From the NCBI GenBank assembly GCA_030696775.1, contig JAUYRN010000031.1, forward strand, positions 248,001 through 312,000: 64,000 nucleotides of DNA, given 5' to 3'. This DNA is from Sulfuricurvum sp. (GTDB lineage Bacteria; Campylobacterota; Campylobacteria; Campylobacterales; Sulfurimonadaceae). Shown here in pieces: positions 28,496 to 37,783 of the stretch. Each line of letters starts with the position of its first letter. The first letter of the stretch is position 1. The translations under genes and the position numbers were made by a program. The notes below the pieces were generated by a model. That model did no database searches. It was not told the origin of the DNA and saw only the letters and a list, made by a program, of their open reading frames with translations.

Positions 28496-28595
28496 CGCTT
28501 TTTCCCTCTGTTGATGGTTTTTCATAATACGGAGCTGCTTTGTATCCGCATCCGCTAAAAATAAGTATGACTAAAAAAAAGAGTATCGTTTTCAT
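28485..28595 (-). CDS. small LptM-like lipoprotein (36 residues, not in ORF track)
   Basis: Reading the minus strand from the ATG at 28595 gives a short protein with a lipoprotein signal, 'MKTILFFLVILIFSGCGYK', with the lipobox cysteine at residue 16. The mature part is about 20 residues beginning 'CGYKAAPYYEKP', and the stop is at 28485. The pattern Cys-Gly-x-Lys followed by Pro-Tyr matches the small lipoprotein family now called LptM (YifL), which helps LptD mature in enterobacteria. The 3' end overlaps the preferred nadB start by 11 bases. The family link rests on the short motif, so it is tentative. That this is a real lipoprotein gene is likely. Confidence 0.65.
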   Translation of the reverse strand: MKTILFFLVILIFSGCGYKAAPYYEKPSTEGKSVAL

Positions 28596-28632
28596 TAAAT
28601 TCCTAAGCAGATTAAAACATATAGAGGGATGT

Positions 28633-28638
28633 TATAAT
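28633..28638 (+). promoter_or_regulatory. -10 box of the uvrC promoter
   Basis: TATAAT, 33 bases before the uvrC ATG, in the 75-base gap between divergent genes. The -35 region is not recognisable. Confidence 0.5.
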
Positions 28639-28670
28639 AGCTACTATAAATTATTGATTAAGTGGTTTGA

Positions 28671-30476
28671 ATGATCGACATAATACGTTCCCTTCCTCAC
28701 AATGCAGGAATTTACCAGTACCTTGATCCAAAAGGGCGGATTCTTTATATTGGTAAAGCAAAAGACCTATCAAAACGGGTCAAAAGCTATTTTAACCTTA
28801 CTCCAACACTCCAGCCAAAATCAACCTTATCATTGCGCATCCAAAAAATGCTCTCCGAAACCGTATCTCTCCACTACATTGTCGTTGAAAACGAGCACGA
28901 TGCTCTGATCCTTGAAAACTCTCTTATCAAACAACTCGCCCCACGATACAATGTTCTTTTACGCGATGATAAAACCTACCCTTATATTTATGTAGATTTA
29001 AATGACACCTACCCTCGTTTTGACATTACACGTAAGATTATCACCGGTAAAAATGTTCGCTATTTTGGTCCATTTTCCACGGGTGCTCGTGATATTCTCG
29101 ATTCACTGTACGAAATACTCCCTTTGGTACAAAAAAAAAGTTGCTTAAAAGGAAAAAAAGCCTGCCTCTTTTATCAAATGCATCAATGCCTTGGACCTTG
29201 TGAATTTCCGGTTAACACAACCTATTATAAAGAGCTTGTTGATACCGCAATATCCTGGATTCAAAACAAAAATCTTCTCCTTCCGAAACTTACTGAAAAA
29301 ATGGAATTTTATGCTGAAGAACTTCGTTTTGAAGAGGCAATGCAGCTTCGTGACAGACGTGAGCGCATCGAAAAAAGCTGTGTCACTTCCACCATCGATC
29401 TTGCCCGAAATGTAGCGTATGATATTTTTGCCATTGCCACGCTCAAAGAGCGCGGATGCATCGTACGAATGTTTATACGTGATGGAAAAGTAGCTTCCAG
29501 TTCGCATGACTTTTTCACAGCACACGAAGATTTTTCTCTTGATGAGGGATATGAGCGTGCATTGGTTAATTATTATGGGACGGTCAAGCCGCCGATTATC
29601 GTTCCGATTTTAACGGCACACTCTTTTGAAGAAAAAGGGTGGATTGAAGATCATCTGAGCATTGTATTTGAAAAGAAAGCCCTTCTTGAAGCTCCCCAAA
29701 AAGGGATCAAAAAGCAGCTTGTCACCCTCGCCCTTACCAATGCCCAAGAGCTTCTCAAAACACATAAATCCAACAATAGCGATATATTAGCATCACTAAA
29801 AGAACTTTTCTCGCTCCAAAACTTCCCCAATCGAATTGAAACTTTCGATAACTCTCATTTAGGAGGTGTTGCAACCGTAGGAGCAATGGTTGTCTATCAA
29901 GATGGAGTATTTGAAAAAAGTTCTTACCGTCAATACCATCTGCACGAACGGGATGAATACGGACAAATGCGTGAAATGCTCACTCGCCGAATCGAGAGTT
30001 TTTCTACCAATCCACCTCCTGATTTATGGGTGCTTGACGGTGGGACAACCTTGCGTACGCTTGCCACAGATTTACTGCAATCATCCGGAACGAGTTTGGA
30101 CGTAATCGCTATCAGCAAAGAAAAATTAGATGCCAAATCACATCGAGCCAAAGGGTCTGCTCGTGATAGTATTCATACTAAAAACGAAACATACACATTA
30201 GAACCCTACGATAAACGCCTACAATTCGTACAGCTTTTACGTGACGAAGCACACCGAAGTGCCATCACTTTTCACAAAAAAACCAAACTAAAACAGGATC
30301 AAGAATCAAAATTTCTTTCCCAAAAAGGGATAACTCTCCCTAAAATTATTAAATTATTGGACTATTATGGTACTTTTGAAGCAGTCAAAAATGGTACTTT
30401 TGAAACCCTTAATGAACTAATTGGAACAAAAGATGCCAAAATTATTCAAAATTTATCACAATCAGATACAAACTAA
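28671..30476 (+). CDS. uvrC: UvrABC excinuclease subunit C
   Basis: A 601-residue protein with the UvrC layout. The GIY-YIG nuclease domain is at residues 10-90 ('AGIYQYLDPKGRILYIGKAK'), followed by a cysteine cluster ('CLKGKKACLFYQMHQCLGPC') and a UVR helical hairpin ('FEEAMQLRDRRERIEK'). The RNase H-like second nuclease domain contains 'ETFDNSHLGG' and 'LWVLDGG', and a reduced helix-hairpin-helix end follows. With UvrAB it cuts on both sides of a DNA lesion. Length and domains are normal for the phylum. Confidence 0.96.
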   Translation: MIDIIRSLPHNAGIYQYLDPKGRILYIGKAKDLSKRVKSYFNLTPTLQPKSTLSLRIQKMLSETVSLHYIVVENEHDALILENSLIKQLAPRYNVLLRDDKTYPYIYVDLNDTYPRFDITRKIITGKNVRYFGPFSTGARDILDSLYEILPLVQKKSCLKGKKACLFYQMHQCLGPCEFPVNTTYYKELVDTAISWIQNKNLLLPKLTEKMEFYAEELRFEEAMQLRDRRERIEKSCVTSTIDLARNVAYDIFAIATLKERGCIVRMFIRDGKVASSSHDFFTAHEDFSLDEGYERALVNYYGTVKPPIIVPILTAHSFEEKGWIEDHLSIVFEKKALLEAPQKGIKKQLVTLALTNAQELLKTHKSNNSDILASLKELFSLQNFPNRIETFDNSHLGGVATVGAMVVYQDGVFEKSSYRQYHLHERDEYGQMREMLTRRIESFSTNPPPDLWVLDGGTTLRTLATDLLQSSGTSLDVIAISKEKLDAKSHRAKGSARDSIHTKNETYTLEPYDKRLQFVQLLRDEAHRSAITFHKKTKLKQDQESKFLSQKGITLPKIIKLLDYYGTFEAVKNGTFETLNELIGTKDAKIIQNLSQSDTN

Positions 30477-30551
30477 GAATTCTTTTACCTTCTTTATGCC
30501 ATATTCTTTAAATTATATTTATCAGTATTTTTTTAGCTAAGGAGATGAATT

Positions 30552-30965
30552 ATGGAAAGACCCGTTGCAGTCGATGAAGAATACTTTTTTGAAGGACGTG
30601 CCATCGTCAGTGAAACGGACTTAGACGGAGTTATTACTTTTGCTAATCGTCGATTTTGTGAAATATCCGGTTACACTACAAGTGAACTCGTTGGTCAACC
30701 CCACAATATCATTCGTCATCCCGATATGCCAAAAGCTGCGTTTGCTCAAGTATGGAGAACCATTCAATCCGGAACGATTTGGCATGGTTTAGTCAAAAAT
30801 CTACGAAAAGATGGTAAATTTTATTGGGTAGACACCGAAGTCTCTCCTATATATGATAACAATGGTATTGTCAAAGGATATATGGCCGCTCGAAAACCTG
30901 CATCTCGTAAAAATATTGAAGAAACTGCCGAGATTTATAAAAAAATGATTGAGCAAGAAAGCTAA
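30552..30965 (+). CDS. Aer-like single PAS-domain protein
   Basis: A 137-residue soluble protein that is one PAS domain of the Aer type: 'IVSETDLDGVITFANRRFCEISGY', 'NIIRHPDMP', 'WHGLVKNLRKDGKFYWV', then a short helical end. The 'NIIRHPDMP' loop is characteristic of Aer-like, often flavin-binding, PAS domains. It has no output domain of its own. It is followed after 11 bases by the HPt protein gene and then by the hybrid kinase and CheY genes, so it probably senses redox or energy state and acts on the kinase (inference). Confidence 0.88.
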   Translation: MERPVAVDEEYFFEGRAIVSETDLDGVITFANRRFCEISGYTTSELVGQPHNIIRHPDMPKAAFAQVWRTIQSGTIWHGLVKNLRKDGKFYWVDTEVSPIYDNNGIVKGYMAARKPASRKNIEETAEIYKKMIEQES

Positions 30966-30976
30966 AGGGAGAAAAC

Positions 30977-32605
30977 GTGTTACTATACAATCACAAACAA
31001 GAGTTTATCGGTATTGACGAAGAAGGCTTACGTCTCCTTAACTATGCCACGCTGGATGAACTTCTCAATGTTTGCTCGGACGTTGCCGATTTGTTTGCCA
31101 ATGAACCGGGATACATTCATAATTTTAAAAATTTCGGTTGGATCAATTTTCTTCTACATGCAGACTCAGATGCAGCTAGTGCTATTGTTCACGCTAATGG
31201 GCGTGTATTTAGCTGTAAACTTATCGTTAGTAAAATGTATCTTTGTGAAAACCCTTCTCAAAATGGCTATAACATTGAGATGTCCCAAATTAAAGCCATT
31301 AGCGGTGAAGATGTTAAACCGCATATTATTGCTCAAAAAACCCACAAAAATGAGTTTGTTGCCCATAAAAATGAATCTCACTACGAAAGTAAGCCATCGC
31401 CTTTACCTGATTACTCTCACATTGCCCCAATAAAACTTAGTGAACCAGGAGTCTTAGATATCCCAGACATTGAGTCTTCTTCGTTGGATGAAATTGATGA
31501 TATGTATCCGGATCTGGGTAGAGAAATTGAAGTATCTCATTTTAAAGAAATACTTAAAGAACCAGGCATTGAAGCCACTCCTCTAAAAGCTCCTTCAATG
31601 CCTGGAAGTGCTAAATACAGTGCTCAAGAAAAAGAATTTATCTCTCATCACAAAGTAAAAAACGACTACTCATATGATCCCCATGTAGCTTCTAATGAAC
31701 TTGGGCTACCAGTTGACCTCATAGAAGAGTTTATTGGTGATTTTATTCAGCAGTCGCTCGACTTTAAAGCAGACCTCTTTGAAGCAGCTTTGAAAAATGA
31801 TTTTAATAATTTACATATTTTATCCCATAAGCTGAAAGGGGTAGCCGCTAATCTTCGAATTGAAGATGCTTTTGAGACACTGAGCTTTATCAATGCTTCA
31901 ACCGATCTTACAGAAATCGAAGCAAATCTCAAATATTACTTTGAGATTATTTCAAAACTCTCTGGAGAAGAGATTGTTCAAGAGAACACAACAAGTGAAA
32001 CATTGGAGATTCAAAGCAATGCTAATACACCGGTTCTTCCAGACGAAAAACCTTCTGCTGTTGCAAATGAAGTAGTTGAAGACATTTACTCCTTTGGACT
32101 TAAGCAGTACGATAATGAATCACTTATTGTTCATGAGGAAGAGATAGCCTCCCCTGAAGAACTTCTCGCACCATTACCTCACAAAGAAAATATATTTAAA
32201 AAAGATTTACTGGATCTTGAAAATATTACCACTGAATCAGAACCTGAAACAGATGTTCAGGTAATAAAAGAAGAAATCAATGAAAATCCTGTAGCAAAAC
32301 TACCTCAATTTCATTACGATTCTCAAAGTGCAGCAAGGGAATTAGGAATGGAAAAAAGTTTTTTTGATGAGTTGCTTTTTGATTATAAAACTGATGCTAA
32401 TCTCATCAGCAATCAAATCACTCAAGCTATTATTGCTTTTGACACCCATACATGGAGAGCTAGTGCAGCTAAACTCAAAGGAATTAGTGATAACCTTCGT
32501 ATGAACGAAATTTCTGAAGAGCTTGCAATTTTGTCAAAAACAAACGATGCACAAGAAGCTAAAAAAGCTTCTGCGCGACTTAACAACTATCTCGATCAAC
32601 TTTAA
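30977..32605 (+). CDS. protein with PAS-like N terminus and two HPt domains, the second without histidine
   Basis: A 542-residue soluble protein with a GTG start and a GGGAG site. Residues 1-110 look like a PAS fold ('FIGIDEEGLRLLNY' start). A long acidic low-complexity linker follows. The first HPt domain is at about 235-330, with phosphoryl-accepting H284 in 'LSHKLKGVAANL'. A second linker precedes a second HPt copy at about 455-540, with the aligned stretch 'SAAKLKGISDNL', where position 498 is Ala instead of His. Both copies are preceded by a shared 'A.ELG' segment, so they arose by internal duplication. The first should carry phosphate between the hybrid kinase and a receiver. The second can only bind or scaffold. 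Confidence 0.85.
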   Translation: MLLYNHKQEFIGIDEEGLRLLNYATLDELLNVCSDVADLFANEPGYIHNFKNFGWINFLLHADSDAASAIVHANGRVFSCKLIVSKMYLCENPSQNGYNIEMSQIKAISGEDVKPHIIAQKTHKNEFVAHKNESHYESKPSPLPDYSHIAPIKLSEPGVLDIPDIESSSLDEIDDMYPDLGREIEVSHFKEILKEPGIEATPLKAPSMPGSAKYSAQEKEFISHHKVKNDYSYDPHVASNELGLPVDLIEEFIGDFIQQSLDFKADLFEAALKNDFNNLHILSHKLKGVAANLRIEDAFETLSFINASTDLTEIEANLKYYFEIISKLSGEEIVQENTTSETLEIQSNANTPVLPDEKPSAVANEVVEDIYSFGLKQYDNESLIVHEEEIASPEELLAPLPHKENIFKKDLLDLENITTESEPETDVQVIKEEINENPVAKLPQFHYDSQSAARELGMEKSFFDELLFDYKTDANLISNQITQAIIAFDTHTWRASAAKLKGISDNLRMNEISEELAILSKTNDAQEAKKASARLNNYLDQL

Positions 32606-32616
32606 GAGGAACAACC

Positions 32617-35600
32617 ATGACTTTAGGACTTAAAAATCGACTTCGCCTCATCAGTCTCCTTCCGATTCTGATTTTGTTTTCGCTTGCTAGTTATTATGTT
32701 TATACGTCGTACTTGAGCTTTCAATCGGCCCAAACACTTCAATCACGCCTCGAAGAGAATAAACAGCTTAATGACTTAATTAATAATATTTCCCGCGAAC
32801 GCGGTATGACCGTGATGTATTTGGGTAATGCATCCGCTACAACGCTAGCTTCTCTAAAAGCTCAACGTGCCATTGTTGATCAAAAGATCAAAGCCTTTGA
32901 TACAAGCTATACTTCACCTAAAACTACCGCCATGATCGCAGCATTGGAAAAAGCGCGACACCAATCAAAACCTTCTGTCGATAATCAAACGGCTGATTTT
33001 AATGAAATTTTTGATGATGTCTATGGAAAATCACAAACAGCATTGATTGGTGAACTCTCCTCACTAGCAGCTCTCCAACTAGATGACCAAGTTTCCGCTA
33101 TGGAGAACAGCTACCTTTCTTTAGTGCGTGCCAATGAGCACACCAGTTTAGAGCGTGACTATATTACCTATATTCTCTCCCGCGGAACTGCATTAGAAGA
33201 CGAAGAACTCAACCGATGGCTTAGTTTTGTTGCAAAAGCTGATGCATTAAATTTTGATTCTATTGTCAATAAACCTTTGCGTGATTCCTTAAATACTTCT
33301 CTTTTCACCGAGGACAATACAGAATTATTTCAAGACATTACTGCGGAGCGCGGTGTTATTTTGCGAACAGGCAGTGATGCAACGTATGAAACGAAATCAG
33401 GTATCTGGTTTGCTATGCTTTCTGAAAAAATCAATGCTATCAGTGAAACTGAAAAAATTCTGCTCGACAGCATGGATACACGTGCAAGTGTGATTAAAAC
33501 TCAAGCCATACAGCTCCTTATTAGTACGATTACCGTGTGGTTAGTATCCGTTTTACTTGGTATATTAGGATACTTGCTTTCCAATGAAATTGCAAAAAAT
33601 ATTAAAAATCTTGAATCCGTTCTTAAGCGTGTTGCTGAAGATACACACGATAATGAAGCGGATGCTCTGAGCAAGTCCATCAACCTTGATACTTCAGCGG
33701 GTACAGCACAAGCCTATGCCCTCTTAGAACGTATTATCGAACAGACACTTGGTGATAAACAATTTGCACAAGAAGCCAGTGAAGCAAAATCAATGTTCTT
33801 GGCAAATATGTCTCATGAAATTCGAACACCGCTTAATGGAATTGTTGGATTTACGGAACTTCTCAAAGATACTGAACTCCATGATGAACAACGAGAGTTT
33901 ATTGATATTATCGAAAAAAGTTCTGAGAATCTTCTTGAAATTATCAATAATATCCTTGACCTCTCTAAAATTGAAAGTAATAAACTTGAAATTGAAGACA
34001 TCGCCTTTAATCCTATGGATGAGTTTGAAAGCGCTGTTGAAGTGTATGCAGTTCGTGCTTCTGAAAAACACATTGACCTTGGTTGTTTCATTGACCCAAG
34101 TCTTGAGCGCCCACTCAAAGGAGACCCGACCAAAATAAAAGAAGTTATTATTAATCTTCTTAGTAATGCGGTCAAATTTACCAATAGTGGCGGTTCAGTT
34201 AACGTTGATGTTCGCCGTATCGAATCAGAAGAACCTAATCGTGCACGCGTTCGCTTCCAAGTCAAAGACAGTGGTATCGGTATCACCAGTGAGCAAAAAT
34301 CCCGTATTTTTGAAGCATTTGGTCAAGCAGATACGTCCATTACTCGCAAATACGGAGGAACAGGTCTTGGTCTTACCATTTCCAGTCGTTTTGTTGAGCT
34401 TATGGGTGGAAAACTCGACCTTGAAAGTCAACCAGGAGATGGAACAACATTCTTCTTCGTACTATCATTTGATGAGATTGAAACACTGAACGAACCAGTC
34501 AAAGGTTCGTTCTCTAATATCAACGCAGTGATTCATGAAAGCAAAACAAAGAAAAAACTGCAAAGTACCTATCTCAAAGAGTATCTTGATTATCTTGGTG
34601 TAAGCTACACCACATTTACTGAGATTGAAGAATTAAGAATATTAGAACGCCAAGTAAACTATGATCTTCTCTTTGTTGACAACGATTTCACTGATGATGA
34701 TGGTCTCATTTCATTTGCTTCGGCCAATGAACAAACTGTTCTGATTACCAAATCGTATTACATGAAAAAAATCGATTCGATGGGTCTTGATTTATTCAAA
34801 GTTCTTTATGAGCCATTAAACAGTTCAAAAATACGTGCTGTATTGGAATCGTACGATGCAGAAGCATTTAATACGCGTAAACAAAAAACGTCACGACGTA
34901 AAAAGTTTGATGAAAAGAATTCCCGTTTTGCTGCCAATGTTCTAGTAGCAGAAGACAATGTTATTAACCAAAAACTGATCAAACGTACATTAGAAGATTT
35001 AGGACTAACCGTAACTCTTGCAAACAATGGGCTTGAAGCGTTTGAAAAACGTAAAAATGGAGAATTCGATCTCATTTTCATGGATATTCAAATGCCTGTA
35101 CTTGATGGCTTGGAAGCAACACAAGAAATTTTGGACTTCGAAGAGGACTATGATCAACACCATACTCCGATTATTGCACTTACAGCGAATGCGCTGAAAG
35201 GTGACCGTGAGCGTTTTATGGCTGCAGGAATGGATGAATACACAACTAAACCATTGGTTCGCAGTGATATTATTGCTTTGCTCAATAATTTTCTTTCTCA
35301 TAAAATTATTGATTTAAATATTATCCCTAAATCCGCTGATGAGCTTGTCGGATATAACGATACCAATGAGAGTAATGCAAGCAATGATAGAGAAGAAATA
35401 ATTCAAATCAAACCTCTATACGAAGAGGTACTTGTTGAAAACACTTTGATGGATGATAAATTAGAGATTACTACAACTACCAATGAGGAAGTCAAGATTG
35501 AAAGTAATAATGATGAAACTCTTGCAGTTGAGAGTGTCACAGAAACTTTAGAATCCGGTGAAGCTCCTACTATGCACGAGTCTGTATATGATGCTGATAT

Positions 35601-35937
35601 TTTGATAGCAAAACAAAGCTCACTAGAAATGAAGCTCTTTACCCGTATTCTTGATGATCTGGGCTATACCTATGTCAGTGTAAACAATGTAGATGAACTC
35701 TACTCAAATGTACAAAACAAGCGATATAAGGTTGCATTATTTGATAAAGGACTAGCGAGTCTTAATCTAAAAGAACTCTCTGATATAATTCGTGAAAATG
35801 ATAGTGATATTTCTTTGATTATGCTGGTTGATCCATCACTAGATAATGATAAGAACGATACGCTTTATGTCCATGAGATGATTAAAAATATTGTTAATAA
35901 AGACTTATTACGTCTTGTGTTTGAAAAATTTATCTAA
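32617..35937 (+). CDS. hybrid sensor histidine kinase with NIT-like sensor and receiver domains
   Basis: 1106 residues. There is an N-terminal helix, a periplasmic region of about 270 residues with the NIT-type motif 'NISRERGMTVMYL', and a second membrane helix near 305. The HisKA domain has H400 ('MSHEIRTPLNG'), and the ATPase domain has 'NAVKFTNSGG' (N box), 'DSGIGI' and 'GGTGLGLTI'. A degenerate receiver-like stretch (about 630-745) precedes a true receiver with D823 ('FMDIQMPVLDG') and the 'TANALKGD...KPL' end. After an acidic linker a third, poorly conserved receiver-like domain lies at about 985-1100. NIT domains are associated with nitrate/nitrite sensing, but the ligand here is unknown. 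It sits 11 bases after the HPt gene. Confidence 0.9.
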   Translation: MTLGLKNRLRLISLLPILILFSLASYYVYTSYLSFQSAQTLQSRLEENKQLNDLINNISRERGMTVMYLGNASATTLASLKAQRAIVDQKIKAFDTSYTSPKTTAMIAALEKARHQSKPSVDNQTADFNEIFDDVYGKSQTALIGELSSLAALQLDDQVSAMENSYLSLVRANEHTSLERDYITYILSRGTALEDEELNRWLSFVAKADALNFDSIVNKPLRDSLNTSLFTEDNTELFQDITAERGVILRTGSDATYETKSGIWFAMLSEKINAISETEKILLDSMDTRASVIKTQAIQLLISTITVWLVSVLLGILGYLLSNEIAKNIKNLESVLKRVAEDTHDNEADALSKSINLDTSAGTAQAYALLERIIEQTLGDKQFAQEASEAKSMFLANMSHEIRTPLNGIVGFTELLKDTELHDEQREFIDIIEKSSENLLEIINNILDLSKIESNKLEIEDIAFNPMDEFESAVEVYAVRASEKHIDLGCFIDPSLERPLKGDPTKIKEVIINLLSNAVKFTNSGGSVNVDVRRIESEEPNRARVRFQVKDSGIGITSEQKSRIFEAFGQADTSITRKYGGTGLGLTISSRFVELMGGKLDLESQPGDGTTFFFVLSFDEIETLNEPVKGSFSNINAVIHESKTKKKLQSTYLKEYLDYLGVSYTTFTEIEELRILERQVNYDLLFVDNDFTDDDGLISFASANEQTVLITKSYYMKKIDSMGLDLFKVLYEPLNSSKIRAVLESYDAEAFNTRKQKTSRRKKFDEKNSRFAANVLVAEDNVINQKLIKRTLEDLGLTVTLANNGLEAFEKRKNGEFDLIFMDIQMPVLDGLEATQEILDFEEDYDQHHTPIIALTANALKGDRERFMAAGMDEYTTKPLVRSDIIALLNNFLSHKIIDLNIIPKSADELVGYNDTNESNASNDREEIIQIKPLYEEVLVENTLMDDKLEITTTTNEEVKIESNNDETLAVESVTETLESGEAPTMHESVYDADILIAKQSSLEMKLFTRILDDLGYTYVSVNNVDELYSNVQNKRYKVALFDKGLASLNLKELSDIIRENDSDISLIMLVDPSLDNDKNDTLYVHEMIKNIVNKDLLRLVFEKFI

Positions 35938-35952
35938 ATCAGGAACCTATAA

Positions 35953-36330
35953 ATGGATGTAAAAAAACTTAAAGTTTTAGCAGTAGATGATGATTTAATC
36001 AACTTAAAACTGTTAAAATCAATGCTTATGAAGTCGCCTAATGTAGCACAAGTTATAGAAGCAAAAAATGGTGCTGATGCTATCGGTATTCTCAAATCAC
36101 AAGATGATATTGACATCATTCTACTCGACATTATCATGCCAGTAATGGGTGGTATCGAGATGCTTAAAGTCATCCGTGCAGATGATTCACTACGTCAACT
36201 TCCAGTGATTGTTCTTACAACGGATGAGACTAAAAAAGGTGAAGCATTGGATTGCGGAGCAAACGGTTTTCTAATGAAACCCATCCGTGAAAAAGATGTA
36301 GTTTCTAAAATAGCACAACTCACTATATAA
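35953..36330 (+). CDS. single-domain response regulator (CheY-like)
   Basis: A 125-residue receiver domain: acidic pair in 'AVDDD', phosphorylation site D59 ('LLDIIMPVMGG'), Thr in 'VLTTDET', and Lys in 'MKPIREKD'. All key residues are intact and there is no output domain. It ends the four-gene PAS / HPt / hybrid-kinase operon, 15 bases after the kinase, and is the most likely end point of that phosphorelay. It may act by protein binding, as CheY does. Confidence 0.93.
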   Translation: MDVKKLKVLAVDDDLINLKLLKSMLMKSPNVAQVIEAKNGADAIGILKSQDDIDIILLDIIMPVMGGIEMLKVIRADDSLRQLPVIVLTTDETKKGEALDCGANGFLMKPIREKDVVSKIAQLTI

Positions 36331-36344
36331 TACATTCTTCTCTC

Positions 36345-36387
36345 GTCATTCCCACCTTCGCGGGTGAAGTGCTATCGGGTGAATGAC
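36345..36387. repeat. GTCATTCC...GAATGAC palindromic repeat, copy 2
   Basis: GTCATTCCC at one end and GGTGAATGAC at the other, with an inner pair ACCTTCGCGGGT. It lies between the convergent ends of the CheY-like gene and the pilin operon, the only space between them, and may serve as a two-way terminator. Confidence 0.65.
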
Positions 36388-36393
36388 GGAAAA

Positions 36394-36852
36394 TTACAGC
36401 TTCTGCCATGTTCGCTTATGAACTCGTATTGGTTCTGTAGAAAGGTTTGTGCCAGATGTTGTTGTGACCGTAACATCAAGTAACATCATTGTATTATTTC
36501 CCGTCAATTCTGTTAATGTATTACACAGACCATTAGCAGGTTCTAATCCCTTAAAAGAATAGTGGAAGGTAACATTAGCATCAAACATAGCTGACCCAGC
36601 AGCGTCTTGAACAGTGATATTCAGCTGATTAAGACAATTAGCACCTGATGTATTAAAATCTTGCGCTCTCATCACTGCATACTCAGTAGCACTCATTGCC
36701 AATAACTCAGCTTGCGCCTTGAGGTAATTATCACCTATAGACTTACTCCCAATAGATGCATTACCAAGTAGCATTACCCCGCCTAATGCTATAAGTACCA
36801 CTACAAATATTGCTAATATCATGGCAAAACCAGCGCGTTTAGTAGCGTACAT
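36394..36852 (-). CDS. pilin-like minor subunit (PilX/GspK-like position)
   Basis: The start is placed at the ATG 36852 (152 residues), preceded by AAAGGAAAG, instead of the track's 36894. The N terminus 'MYATKRAGFAMILAIFVVVLIALGG' has a short basic leader and a glycine before a 20-residue hydrophobic helix, like a type IV prepilin but with no Glu at position 5. Such subunits are usually tip or minor pseudopilins. The remainder has one Cys pair and no known domain. The gene overlaps the end of the preceding pilin-like gene and closes the operon. Confidence 0.75.
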   Translation of the reverse strand: MYATKRAGFAMILAIFVVVLIALGGVMLLGNASIGSKSIGDNYLKAQAELLAMSATEYAVMRAQDFNTSGANCLNQLNITVQDAAGSAMFDANVTFHYSFKGLEPANGLCNTLTELTGNNTMMLLDVTVTTTSGTNLSTEPIRVHKRTWQKL

Positions 36853-37783
36853 GAACTTTCCTTTCACGGCATATTGCTGATGCCGCAATGTCACTGGTAG
36901 AGAGGTTTGATTCTAACCCCCGCATACATACTTTCAAACGCCATATACTTCCTCTGTCACCATAGGAATTGGTGTTGTTAAAATCAGCGTAAAAACTTGC
37001 AACATCTCGACCTAAAATACTTGTTTTCCCACCAGTATAAGGTTCAGCTGGTATTTTCCATGGTCTGAAATTAGAATACATCATAAAATCACCTGTATCT
37101 AACACCCGAAAAGCATATCCTGTACGAATAAGGTACTTTTGACTTCCATCATCTCCTCCTCCAGGATTTGTTAGAGATAAATTATGAATTGTAGCCCCTG
37201 TGATAGGATAATAGCCCTGTAAGCCTCCTGACGCATCCCAGTTAAAATGACTGCACGAACCTACAAGTCCCTGATGGTTATAAATCACTGACTCTGCAAG
37301 ACTAGAAGCAGGATAGAGCGCTTTAATCACGTTATCAGCAGCAGTAAAATTAGCATCATTTGACGTTAGTGTAGGCGCTAAAGGTACTGTAAAATTTATT
37401 ATAGGTTGTTCACTCCATCCTGGTATACTCCCAGTACGTAAACTATCTACATCTACTCCCAAGAAAGCTACCGTATAATCATGTGCAGTGGCTTGATCAG
37501 CCTCTATTCCCGGTTCTGCACAATTTCCACCATCGAGTGCTGCATCGACTTTATCTTGATCTAAATTTACGATAGACATATCTATAGCATTTTCAAAATA
37601 TTTAGAGAGTTGATCAAGGATATGATCCGCTTCATTGACACGCTGGGTATACGTTTGAGTACGATAAATTCCCTCATAATAGAGACGAATAGCCTCAAGG
37701 GCTATCCCTCCGACAATTCCTAAAATAACAATCACAAAAAGCAGCTCAATAAATGTAAAACCACGTCGTAAACTTATTTTCAT
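36839..37783 (-). CDS. prepilin-type protein (PilW/PulJ-like)
   Basis: A 314-residue protein with a textbook N-methylation motif, 'RRGFTFIELLFVIVILGIVGG': cleavage after Gly, Phe at +1 and Glu at +5, then a hydrophobic helix. The C-terminal globular part is long for a pilin and contains four cysteines, probably two disulfides. It would be cleaved by a prepilin peptidase and built into a type IV pilus or type II secretion-like filament as a minor subunit. Its ATG overlaps the stop of the upstream pilin-like gene by four bases. Confidence 0.88.
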   Translation of the reverse strand: MKISLRRGFTFIELLFVIVILGIVGGIALEAIRLYYEGIYRTQTYTQRVNEADHILDQLSKYFENAIDMSIVNLDQDKVDAALDGGNCAEPGIEADQATAHDYTVAFLGVDVDSLRTGSIPGWSEQPIINFTVPLAPTLTSNDANFTAADNVIKALYPASSLAESVIYNHQGLVGSCSHFNWDASGGLQGYYPITGATIHNLSLTNPGGGDDGSQKYLIRTGYAFRVLDTGDFMMYSNFRPWKIPAEPYTGGKTSILGRDVASFYADFNNTNSYGDRGSIWRLKVCMRGLESNLSTSDIAASAICRERKVHVRY

